A stretch of DNA of 5,925 bases from Actinomycetes bacterium (GCA_023423215.1 JAFAFZ010000284.1:1-5925); one strand, 5' to 3'. Numbered from the stretch's first letter, positions 1-5,683 are shown. The notes: generated by a model from the sequence alone, not told the origin. Translations and numbers: made by a program.

Positions 1-2
1 CC

Positions 3-971
3 GCCGCGACGGCCGGATCGGTCGCCGCGCTGTGGCGGCGTCGTGCTCCGGGCACCAGCGCCGTCGCGTGCGTGGTCGCGCTGACCGGCATCGACCCGCT
101 GGCGCTGTCCGACGCGCTGAGCATCTCGCTCGCCGCGTCCCCCGAGGCGCAGGTGCTGCTCGACGGCATGGAGCTGCGGGTCCGCACCCTCACCACGTCG
201 GTCGAGAGCGACACCGAGCGCTGCATCTACTCGGTCCGGGGACCCGTCCTGTGGTCCGAGACGCTGACGGCCAGGGCCAACGCCCTCGGCAACGACGACG
301 TCTTCGTCTGTGCCACCCCGTCACGCAGCTTCGACACGGTCGAGAACCGGGTCCTGGTCGCGTCGCTCGACGCGATCGCACGAGCCGCCAAGGCGCTCGC
401 CGGCCCGACGGGCCAGAAGGTGCCCGCCGAGGACGCCGCGCGCATCCTGGCGGTCGCCGAGGAGGCGCGCCGATGGCGACGCCACCCCAGACTGGCGTCG
501 GTGCGCTCGACCCGGCTCAACGGGCGGGACCTGGCCCGCCTGCGCACCGGCCACCGGTCGTCGCGCATGGGGCCCGTGCTCGCCGTGCGTGCGCGGGTGA
601 ACGAGCCCTTCGTGCCCGAGGACCTGGACGGCCTGGCCGACCGCGTCACCCGCCGGTACCACGCGGTCGTGCGGACCGCGGTCGACGTGCTGGTCGAGCG
701 CTTCGGCGAGCCCGCCGAGATGGTGCTCGAGGACGGCGGCCTCACCGCGGGTGCGATCACCTTCCGCCACCCGAACGCCTCGGGTGGCTGCCCGCCGGGT
801 CTGACCTACCGTGGGATCCCGCTGCTGCCGCCGCAGGAGCTGGTCGATGCCGCGCCGTGGGGCGCGGCGCTGCCGTCGGACGGGGTGCGCATCTCCGGTG
901 AGGGCGATCTGCGCCGGTTCGTCGACCGGCTCACCACCAGCCCGATGGGCCGGCGGACCCGCGGCGGCTGA
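3..971 (+). CDS. Unrecognised protein, 5'-partial; possible remote DUF2357/McrC-like relative
   Basis: The reading frame is open to the left edge and stops with TGA at 969-971, giving at least 322 residues; the true start is probably outside the window. An internal GTG at 72 would give 299 residues, but it has no ribosome binding site and the codons before it have the same GC-rich third positions, so I treat the gene as truncated by the window. Counting from that GTG, the most distinctive stretch is residues 57-99: a Gly-Pro-x-x-Trp-Ser-x-Thr segment (W61), then an FVCATPSRSFD run and T-V-E-N-R (E91, N92, R93). This order of a Trp-x-x-Thr element and an E-N-R/L helix start recalls DUF2357/McrC-associated proteins, from memory only. 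I see no PD-(D/E)XK nuclease core, signal peptide or membrane helix. The middle (about 105-200) is Arg/Ala-rich and probably helical. Its function is unknown. It converges on the next gene. Confidence 0.75.
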   Translation, partial: AATAGSVAALWRRRAPGTSAVACVVALTGIDPLALSDALSISLAASPEAQVLLDGMELRVRTLTTSVESDTERCIYSVRGPVLWSETLTARANALGNDDVFVCATPSRSFDTVENRVLVASLDAIARAAKALAGPTGQKVPAEDAARILAVAEEARRWRRHPRLASVRSTRLNGRDLARLRTGHRSSRMGPVLAVRARVNEPFVPEDLDGLADRVTRRYHAVVRTAVDVLVERFGEPAEMVLEDGGLTAGAITFRHPNASGGCPPGLTYRGIPLLPPQELVDAAPWGAALPSDGVRISGEGDLRRFVDRLTTSPMGRRTRGG

Positions 972-990
972 CGCGCCCGGGAACGGCGCG
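972..990. terminator. GC hairpin between convergent stops, candidate bidirectional terminator
   Basis: CGCGCC at 972-977 pairs perfectly with GGCGCG at 985-990 around a 7-base loop. The hairpin fills nearly all of the 21-base gap between the plus-strand stop ending at 971 and the minus-strand stop at 993-995. There is no T-run on either side, so it is not a classical intrinsic terminator, but U-less hairpins are often proposed as terminators in high-GC actinobacteria. Its placement is the main argument. Confidence 0.45.
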
Positions 991-992
991 GA

Positions 993-1214
993 TCAGGTCT
1001 CGAGGTCGTCCTCGTCCTCGTCGGACAGGTAGTCGGCGATCTCCAGATCGGCCTCGTCGTCGGCCTCGACGTCCTCGCTGAGGGGGTCCTCGACGACCGC
1101 TGCCACCATGGCCGGCTCGCCCTCGAGGTCGGTGAAGAGCGCTTCGATGTCGAGGTCCGGGCCGCGCTTCAGCGCTCGGGCCTCTTCGTACCGCCGGTGC
1201 CGACCCTTCTTCAC
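993..1214 (-). CDS. Small charge-segregated hypothetical protein (basic head, acidic tail)
   Basis: I do not recognise this 73-residue protein. Residues 2-17 hold eight Lys/Arg and a His (KKGRHRR, then R13, K16, R17). Residues 18-73 hold 24 Asp/Glu and no Lys or Arg, ending in a Ser-Asp-Glu-Asp-Glu-Asp-Asp run. The predicted pI is very low; the tail looks disordered apart from a possible helix around LDIEALFTDLEG (21-32). There is no signal peptide, membrane helix, cysteine or zinc motif. I chose the GTG at 1214 because a GGGGAG ribosome binding site lies 7 bases upstream; an in-frame ATG at 1232 (79 residues) lacks one, and a GTG at 1265 is also possible. It is transcribed divergently from the alpha-glucosidase and convergently with the left-edge gene, so it is monocistronic. 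A nucleic-acid- or basic-protein-binding role would fit the charge pattern, but that is speculation. Confidence 0.7.
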   Translation of the reverse strand: MKKGRHRRYEEARALKRGPDLDIEALFTDLEGEPAMVAAVVEDPLSEDVEADDEADLEIADYLSDEDEDDLET

Positions 1215-1221
1215 GGTGGGA

Positions 1222-1227
1222 CTCCCC
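1222..1227 (-). promoter_or_regulatory. Ribosome binding site deciding the start of the small acidic gene
   Basis: The minus strand reads GGGGAG here, 7 bases before the GTG at 1214. The same hexamer at the same spacing precedes the alpha-glucosidase ATG. It lies inside the longer ATG-1232 reading, so it argues for the shorter protein. Confidence 0.55.
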
Positions 1228-1249
1228 GTCATCGATGACTGAGTAGCCG

Positions 1250-1255
1250 AGTGTA
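1250..1255 (-). promoter_or_regulatory. Possible -10 element of the small acidic gene
   Basis: The minus strand reads TACACT, four of six matches to the sigma-70-type -10 box. Transcription starting about 7 bases further would give a leader of roughly 30 bases before the GTG at 1214, enough to include the GGGGAG site. No convincing -35 is visible at 16-19 bases upstream, so this is weak. Confidence 0.25.
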
Positions 1256-1308
1256 GCGCGAGCACCGTGGCCGATCATGTGACGGCGAGCCCCACTACGC
1301 TGCCCGGA

Positions 1309-1322
1309 CCCGTGTGCACGGG
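1309..1322. promoter_or_regulatory. 14-base perfect inverted repeat, candidate operator of the alpha-glucosidase cluster
   Basis: CCCGTG-TG-CACGGG is a perfect inverted repeat (6-base arms, 2-base centre) whose end is 20 bases before the alpha-glucosidase ATG, in the divergent intergenic region. The position suits a repressor operator overlapping the transcription start or leader. LacI-family repressors commonly control GH13 glucosidase genes in actinobacteria through palindromes, but no regulator gene is in the window and this sequence is not a consensus I recognise. A hairpin in the mRNA leader is the alternative. Confidence 0.3.
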
Positions 1323-1329
1323 CCATCTC

Positions 1330-1335
1330 GGGGAG
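1330..1335 (+). promoter_or_regulatory. Ribosome binding site of the alpha-glucosidase
   Basis: GGGGAG lies 7 bases before the ATG at 1343, a near-ideal Shine-Dalgarno site that fixes the start. Confidence 0.6.
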
Positions 1336-1342
1336 CGATTCG

Positions 1343-2920
1343 ATGATCGATGGCAGTGATGGAGGACGCTCGGCGGATCGCCCCCCGTGGTGGATGACCG
1401 AGGTCGTCTACCAGATCTACCCGCGCAGCTTCGCGGACGCCGACGGCGACGGGATCGGCGACCTGGCGGGCATCACGGCGCACCTCGACCACCTGGTCGA
1501 GCTGGGCGTCGGGGCGGTCTGGCTGTCGCCGTTCTACCGCTCCCCCATGGCCGACTTCGGCTACGACGTGTCGGACCACTGCGACGTCGATCCGGTCTTC
1601 GGCGACCTGGCGGCGGCCGACGCGCTGATCGCCGCGGCGCACGAGCGGGGGCTGCGCGTCCTGATCGACTTCGTGCCGAACCACGTGTCGGACCAGCACC
1701 CCTGGTTCCTGGCGGCACGTTCGTCGCGGGACGACCCGCACCGCGAGTGGTTCCACTGGCGCGACCCCGCACCGGACGGCGGACCGCCGAACAACTGGAG
1801 CGCCGCCTTCCCGGCGGGCAACGACGCGTGGACGCTCGACGAGGAGAGCGGTCAGTACTACCTGCACCTGTTCCTGCCCGAGCAGCCCGACGTCGACTGG
1901 AACCACCCCGGCGTGGTCCGGGGCATGCACGACGTGCTGCGGTTCTGGATGGACCGGGGCGTCGACGGCTTCCGTGCCGACGTGGTGCACTGCATCGGCA
2001 AGGATCCCGCCCTGGCGGACATCGCCCCGGAGCTGGTCGGCCTGCCGGCGATGCTCCAGGACTTCGGGCCCGGCACGCACGAGCAGCTGCGAGCGCTGCG
2101 CACGCTCGTCGACTCCTACGACGGCGAGCGGGTCATCGTCGGCGAGACCTACGTGCTCGACCGCGAGCAGATGATGTCCTACCTGGGCGACGGCGACGAG
2201 CTGCACCTGGCGTTCAACTTCCTGCCGATGCACCGCCAGTGGGACGCGGCGCAGTGGCGCGAGGAGCTGGTCGCCGCGTACGAGCTGGCCGAGTCCCGCC
2301 GCAGCTGGCCCACGTGGGTGCTGTCGAACCACGACAACCCGCGCCACCGCACCCGCTACGGCAGCGACGCCCGCGCCCGCGCCGCCGCGGTGCTGCTGCT
2401 CACCCTGCGCGGCACGCCGTTCCTCTACATGGGCGAGGAGCTCGGCCTCGAGGACGCCGAGGTCCCGGACGACCGCGTGGTCGACCCGGGCGGGCGCGAC
2501 GGCTGCCGTGCGCCGATCCCGTGGACGAGCGAGCCGGGCCACGGATGGGACGGCGAGCCCTGGCTGCCGTTCCCGCCGGATGCCGCCGTGCACTCGGTCC
2601 AGGCCGAGGCCGCCGATCCCGGGTCGACGTTGCACCTCTACCAGGAGCTGTTGCGCCTGCGGCGCTCGTTGCCGTCCCTGCACCGGGGCACGATCGAGCT
2701 GCTCGACGCGCCCGAGGGCGTGCTGCGCTGGCGCCGCCACGCCGAGCCGGGGCCGGGCGATCCGCCCGATCTGGTCACGACCGTCGAGGTCGCGGTGAAC
2801 TTCACCGACGCCCCGGTCGCGGCCGCCGTGGCCGACGGTGCGTGGCTCGGCGGCACGCACCAGGACGCCACCGGCACGACGCTCGCACCGGATGAGGCGC
2901 GGGTGGTCGGGGTGTGGTGA
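1343..2920 (+). CDS. GH13 alpha-glucosidase (oligo-1,6-glucosidase/maltase type)
   Basis: This 525-residue enzyme is a retaining glycoside hydrolase of family GH13, expected to release glucose from the non-reducing ends of malto- or isomalto-oligosaccharides in the cytoplasm; no signal peptide is present. The conserved start Trp-Trp-x-x-x-Val-x-Tyr-Gln-Ile-Tyr-Pro-Arg-Ser-Phe is at 16-30, followed by a Ca-binding-type loop D32-x-D34-x-D36-G-x-G-D40. The GH13 regions are in order: DFVPNH at 109-114; QPDVDW at 181-186 (the QPDLN type of the oligo-1,6-glucosidase subfamily, not the neopullulanase type); GFRAD with nucleophile D213; VGE with acid/base E268; NHD with transition-state stabiliser D331. 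A GEELGLED segment (364-371) and a GRDGCRAPIPW segment (384-394) are typical of alpha-glucosidases. V214 after the nucleophile is associated with alpha-1,6 preference in some subfamilies, but actinobacterial alpha-1,4 enzymes can also carry it, so specificity is open. The C-terminal beta domain is about 430-525, complete. The length is usual for the family. Confidence 0.95.
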   Translation: MIDGSDGGRSADRPPWWMTEVVYQIYPRSFADADGDGIGDLAGITAHLDHLVELGVGAVWLSPFYRSPMADFGYDVSDHCDVDPVFGDLAAADALIAAAHERGLRVLIDFVPNHVSDQHPWFLAARSSRDDPHREWFHWRDPAPDGGPPNNWSAAFPAGNDAWTLDEESGQYYLHLFLPEQPDVDWNHPGVVRGMHDVLRFWMDRGVDGFRADVVHCIGKDPALADIAPELVGLPAMLQDFGPGTHEQLRALRTLVDSYDGERVIVGETYVLDREQMMSYLGDGDELHLAFNFLPMHRQWDAAQWREELVAAYELAESRRSWPTWVLSNHDNPRHRTRYGSDARARAAAVLLLTLRGTPFLYMGEELGLEDAEVPDDRVVDPGGRDGCRAPIPWTSEPGHGWDGEPWLPFPPDAAVHSVQAEAADPGSTLHLYQELLRLRRSLPSLHRGTIELLDAPEGVLRWRRHAEPGPGDPPDLVTTVEVAVNFTDAPVAAAVADGAWLGGTHQDATGTTLAPDEARVVGVW

Positions 2921-2921
2921 G
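2916..2921 (+). promoter_or_regulatory. Ribosome binding site deciding the TauE/SafE start
   Basis: GGTGAG overlaps the alpha-glucosidase stop codon and sits 9 bases before the GTG at 2931. It favours that start over in-frame ATGs at 2838 and 2892, which have no clear site and would add an Arg-rich tail. It also suggests translational coupling to the upstream gene. Confidence 0.5.
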
Positions 2922-2930
2922 CTGCCGGGC

Positions 2931-3761
2931 GTGCTGACCCTGCCGCTCCTCGCCCTGATCGGGCTGGGCGCGGCCTGTGCGTTCGCTGGCGCGCTCGGCG
3001 GCATCGGCGGGGCGACCCTGCTGGTCCCGGTGCTCCTGCTGCTGGACGTCGACCCGCTCGTCGCCGCACCGCTCGGCATGCTGACGGTCGCGGCCGGCTC
3101 GCTGGCCGCCGCGAGCCGCCAGATCGACGACGGGCTGGTGCACCACCGCCTGGGCCTCTCGGTCGAGCTGTTCGCCTCGATCGGCACGGTCGTCGGTGCG
3201 CTGGCGTCGACGCAGGTCTCCGAGACGTGGCTGTCCCGCCTGCTCGGCCTGGCGGCGCTGGTCGGCGCGGTCGCCGCCATCGCCCGCAAGGGCCTGCGCA
3301 ACCAGCCCGTCGGCATCTTCGACGACGAGCCGGCCGGCGAGTGGCCCGGAACGCTGGGCGGCAGCTACTCGCTCCAGGGCCGGGTCGTGCCGTACCACGC
3401 CGAACGTGTGCCGGCCGGGCTCGGGCTGTCGGTCCTGGCCGGTGTCGTGTCGGGGCTGGCGGGCGTCGGAGGCGGGTTCCTGAAGACGCCCGCGATGAGC
3501 GAGGTCATGAAGGTGCCGGTCAAGGTCGCAGCCGCGACCACGACCTTCGTCTCCGGCGTCACCGCGGCGACGGCGCTGATCATCTACGCCGGGCAGGGAC
3601 GACTGGACGTGCGCGGCGGCGCCGGCGTGGTCGTGGGCGCGCTGCTGGGCGGCGCGACCGGTGCCCGGCTCCAGTCGGTGCTGCACGCGACGACCGTGCG
3701 GCGGGTCACCGGCTCGCTGCTGGTCGTGGTCGCGGTCGTCGTGATCGGCAGGACGCTGTGA
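2931..3761 (+). CDS. TauE/SafE-family (sulfite/anion exporter-like) membrane transporter
   Basis: This 276-residue protein is an integral membrane protein with about eight or nine hydrophobic segments (roughly 4-23, 28-39, 43-62, 74-93, 100-119, 162-181, 199-220, 227-247, 257-276). The family hallmark, two repeated halves with glycine-rich motifs, is clear: GALGGIGGATLLVP at 20-33 and SGLAGVGGGFLKTP at 174-187. Each is followed by an Ala-rich Thr/Ser helix (43-62 and 199-220). A hydrophilic loop of about 40 residues (120-160) joins the halves, as in the TauE subfamily found next to DUF1634 proteins. TauE/SafE members are thought to export sulfite, sulfoacetate or related anions; the substrate here cannot be read from sequence. 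The GTG start puts the first helix at the N-terminus and gives normal family length. The gene begins 10 bases after the glucosidase stop and is followed 13 bases later by the DUF1634 gene, so all three are probably co-transcribed. Confidence 0.9.
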   Translation: MLTLPLLALIGLGAACAFAGALGGIGGATLLVPVLLLLDVDPLVAAPLGMLTVAAGSLAAASRQIDDGLVHHRLGLSVELFASIGTVVGALASTQVSETWLSRLLGLAALVGAVAAIARKGLRNQPVGIFDDEPAGEWPGTLGGSYSLQGRVVPYHAERVPAGLGLSVLAGVVSGLAGVGGGFLKTPAMSEVMKVPVKVAAATTTFVSGVTAATALIIYAGQGRLDVRGGAGVVVGALLGGATGARLQSVLHATTVRRVTGSLLVVVAVVVIGRTL

Positions 3762-3774
3762 ATCGAGTGGCTCG

Positions 3775-4068
3775 GTGAACGGGGACGGACCGCACCTGGT
3801 CGACCCACGGCCCGGTCGCTACCAGCGCCTCTCGGACCTCATGGGTCGCGTGCTGCTGGTCGCCGCCGTGCTGGCCCTGGTGACGGTGCTGCTGCCGGCG
3901 GAGTACGGCCGGTGGACCGGTGGTGCCCTCGTCCTGGTCCTGATCGGCGCGCCGCTGTACCGGGTCGCCTGGTTCGCCGCACGGTGGGTGCGCCGTGGCG
4001 ACCGGCGCTACGCCGCGGTCGCGATCGGCGTGCTGACCGTCGTCGTCGCCGGCTTCCTGCTCTCCTGA
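3775..4068 (+). CDS. DUF1634 three-helix membrane protein, probable TauE/SafE partner
   Basis: This 97-residue protein has three hydrophobic segments at about 23-40, 49-70 and 79-96 and a short hydrophilic head. The pattern matches what I know of DUF1634: a GRVLL start to helix 1, a GALVLVLIGAPLYRV segment in helix 2 (family form is roughly GLLVLIATPVLRV) and a charged turn RRGDRRYA (73-80) before helix 3. DUF1634 has no established function, but its genes are repeatedly found beside TauE/SafE transporters, as here, so an accessory subunit or regulator of that transporter is a fair inference. The GTG start is 13 bases after the transporter stop. A weak GAGTGG sits 4 bases upstream; an internal ATG at 3841 would begin right at helix 1 and is a possible alternative. 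Confidence 0.85.
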   Translation: MNGDGPHLVDPRPGRYQRLSDLMGRVLLVAAVLALVTVLLPAEYGRWTGGALVLVLIGAPLYRVAWFAARWVRRGDRRYAAVAIGVLTVVVAGFLLS

Positions 4069-4123
4069 GCAGGGCCGTGGCGCTGAAGCGGGCGCGGAAG
4101 TACCTGCCCGAGCATGTGCAACC

Positions 4124-4141
4124 GCACCGGGTCCGGGGTGC
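4124..4141. terminator. Weak hairpin in the convergent gap, possible terminator
   Basis: The 112-base gap between the DUF1634 stop (4068) and the rnd stop (4181) contains GCACC (4124-4128) pairing with GGTGC (4137-4141) around an 8-base loop. There is no T-run. It is the best candidate in this gap for ending either transcript, but is only marginally better than chance in GC-rich DNA. I see nothing else in the gap. Confidence 0.2.
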
Positions 4142-4180
4142 TGGGCGGATCGAGGTGACGGCTGCTGGGGCGGCGGCGCG

Positions 4181-5347
4181 TCAGCGCACGCGGTCCTCGA
4201 GGAGCAGCCCGGTCTCGCGGTCGAACGCGAGGGTGGCCTCGCCCTCGACGAGTCGACGGATCGGCTCACCGACCAGCTCGGCGCGCCAGCCGTGGGTCAG
4301 GCGCGCGTCCGGCACGCCGCGCAGCAGGTCCTCGAGGTCCGATCGTGTGGCCAGGAGCGAGGTCTCGAGCTCGAGTTCCCGGGCCCGCTGGCTCACCCAC
4401 GCGCTGACCAGCGGGACGGCGGGGCGCAGCTCGGAGGGGAGCTCCGGCACCTGCGAGGCCGGCGGCCGCACGGGCGTCGTGCCCTCGGAGGCCCGCACCA
4501 CGGCGAGCAGCTCCTCGGCCAGGCCGGCGCGCAGGTTGCGACCCTCGACCCCGCGCAGCGAACGCAGGTCCTCGACCCGATCGGGTGCCGCGGCGGCCAC
4601 GCCCACCACGCCGAGGTCGGAGAGGACGAAGCGGGGTGTCTGGTCGGTCTCGATCGCACGCTGCTCGCGCCACGCCGCGACCGCCTGGGCGATCGCCAGC
4701 GCGGAGCCGCGCAGGTGGCGGATCTCCTTGATGCGGCGCCAGGCGTCGTCGGGGTCGCGAGGACCTCGGTCCTCGGTGCGCAGCTCCTCGCAGGCCTGCT
4801 CGACCCACGCCGTGCGGCCTCGCTCCTCGACCCGCGTCATCAGGATCGAGTGCAGCTCGAGCAGGTGCGCGACGTCCGCCGCGGCGTAGACGAGCTGTGC
4901 GTCGCTGAGCGGGCGACGCAACCAGTCGGTGAGCCGGTCGGCCTTCGGAGCGCGGACGCCGAGCTCACGCTCCAGCAGCGTCGACAGCGACGGGCTCGTG
5001 TAGCCGAGGAACCCGGCCGCGAGCTGCGTGTCGACCAGACGGCTGGGCACGGTGCCGCAGGAGCGCTCCATGACCTCCATGTCCTGGCGCGCGGCGTGCA
5101 TGACCGCCAGCCCGGGCCCGTCGAGCACCTTGGCGAAGGGGTGCAGGTCGACCGAGAGCGCATCGACCAGAGAGACGCCGTGCGAGTCGGCGATCTGCAC
5201 GAGCGCGACCTGGGGGAAGTAGGTGCGCTCGCGGTGGAACTCGGTGTCGATCGCGTAGCGCTCCTCGTCGACCAGTCGATCGACCAGCGCGGCGAACGCG
5301 TCGTCGTCCTCGATCAGCTCGAACTCGGCGCCCACGGAGTCGGCCAC
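4181..5347 (-). CDS. rnd: Ribonuclease D (DEDDy 3'-5' exoribonuclease with HRDC domain)
   Basis: This 388-residue enzyme is a 3'-to-5' exoribonuclease of the DEDDy class, which trims tRNA and other structured RNA 3' ends with two metal ions. The Exo I motif is DTEFHRE at 34-40 (metal ligands D34, E36), Exo II is HAARQDMEV at 84-92 (D89), and Exo III is YAAAD at 154-158 (Y154, D158). These positions nearly match E. coli RNase D. An HRDC domain follows at about 202-285 (WRRIKEIRHLRGSALAIAQ onward), then a Pro-rich linker (290-310) and a C-terminal helical region (310-388). The length is close to the E. coli enzyme (375). The GTG start lies 3 bases after the rhodanese stop; a GGAG 12 bases upstream is rather distant, so translation is probably coupled. 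The linker between exonuclease and HRDC contains an odd palindrome (4758-4775). All key residues are present. Confidence 0.95.
   Translation of the reverse strand: MADSVGAEFELIEDDDAFAALVDRLVDEERYAIDTEFHRERTYFPQVALVQIADSHGVSLVDALSVDLHPFAKVLDGPGLAVMHAARQDMEVMERSCGTVPSRLVDTQLAAGFLGYTSPSLSTLLERELGVRAPKADRLTDWLRRPLSDAQLVYAAADVAHLLELHSILMTRVEERGRTAWVEQACEELRTEDRGPRDPDDAWRRIKEIRHLRGSALAIAQAVAAWREQRAIETDQTPRFVLSDLGVVGVAAAAPDRVEDLRSLRGVEGRNLRAGLAEELLAVVRASEGTTPVRPPASQVPELPSELRPAVPLVSAWVSQRARELELETSLLATRSDLEDLLRGVPDARLTHGWRAELVGEPIRRLVEGEATLAFDRETGLLLEDRVR
4758..4775. repeat. Perfect 18-base palindrome inside rnd
   Basis: CGAGGACC-TC-GGTCCTCG has 8-base arms around a 2-base centre. It encodes residues 192-197 of RNase D, in the linker between the exonuclease and HRDC domains. 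Three consecutive codons here (CGA, GGT, CCT on the coding strand) end in A or T, unlike almost all others in the gene, and they create the palindrome. Confidence 0.6.
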
Positions 5348-5350
5348 GGC

Positions 5351-5671
5351 TCAGCCGGGCTCCGGGCCGGAGGCGGTGGGACGACCCGACTCGATCCAGG
5401 CGTCGGTGCCCCCGGCGATGTTCACGACGTCGTAGCCCTGGGTGACCAGGAACTCGCACGCCTTCATGCTGCGACCGCCGACCTTGCAGATCACGTAGGC
5501 GGTCTCGTCGTCGGGCACGTCGCCCAGGCGCTCGGGGATCTCCTGCAGCGGCACCAGCACGGCGCCGGGCACGTGCGCCGTCTCGTACTCGTCGGGTCGA
5601 CGGACGTCGATGACGGTCACGCCGCGCTCGACCAGGTCCGCCAGCTCGTCCACGCTGATCTCGCTGATCAC
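5351..5671 (-). CDS. Single-domain rhodanese-like sulfurtransferase
   Basis: This 106-residue protein is one rhodanese domain, expected to carry sulfane sulfur on a cysteine persulfide and pass it to a thiol or another acceptor in the cytoplasm. The N-terminal rhodanese signature V-I-D-V-R-R-P-D-E-Y-E-T-A-H-V-P-G-A is at 20-37. The active-site loop is C62-K-V-G-G-R67-S, with the catalytic Cys and the anion-binding Arg both present, so it should be active. The C-terminal signature GGTDAWIESGRP is at 87-98. I chose the GTG at 5671 because AAGGAG lies 6 bases upstream; the longer reading from ATG 5719 adds 16 residues that have no counterpart in the domain. It is first in a tight pair with rnd, 3 bases apart. 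The short length resembles GlpE/PspE-type proteins, but the physiological donor and acceptor are unknown. Confidence 0.92.
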   Translation of the reverse strand: MISEISVDELADLVERGVTVIDVRRPDEYETAHVPGAVLVPLQEIPERLGDVPDDETAYVICKVGGRSMKACEFLVTQGYDVVNIAGGTDAWIESGRPTASGPEPG

Positions 5672-5677
5672 CAGTCG

Positions 5678-5683
5678 CTCCTT
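5678..5683 (-). promoter_or_regulatory. Ribosome binding site deciding the rhodanese start
   Basis: The minus strand reads AAGGAG, 6 bases before the GTG at 5671. It is the strongest Shine-Dalgarno site in the window, and it lies inside the longer ATG-5719 reading, arguing against that start. Confidence 0.65.

Noticed and set aside
1000..1085. GTCCTCGTCCTCGTC-type short repeats at the end of the small acidic gene
   Set aside because: They simply encode the Asp/Glu-rich tail and are not an independent repeat array.
1279..1301. GTGACG and TACGCT as a -35/-10 promoter for the alpha-glucosidase
   Set aside because: The spacer is only 11 bases, far too short, so no promoter is called.
1387..2895. 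Plus-strand open frame of 502 codons overlapping the glucosidase in another frame
   Set aside because: Arg/Gly/Pro-rich composition with no motif; the overlapping frame carries all GH13 catalytic motifs.
2838..2930. N-terminal extension of the TauE/SafE protein from ATG 2838 or 2892
   Set aside because: It would overlap the glucosidase end and add an Arg-rich tail before the first helix; the GTG at 2931 has a better ribosome binding site and gives normal family length.
1295..3316. Minus-strand open frame of 673 codons antisense to the glucosidase and transporter
   Set aside because: It is opposite two well-identified genes, has an Arg/Ala/Val-rich composition typical of GC-rich shadow frames, and shows no domain.
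3912..4889. Plus-strand open frame of 325 codons across the DUF1634 gene end and antisense to rnd
   Set aside because: Ser/Arg-rich shadow composition; it runs through a convergent intergenic gap and opposite the HRDC and C-terminal parts of RNase D.
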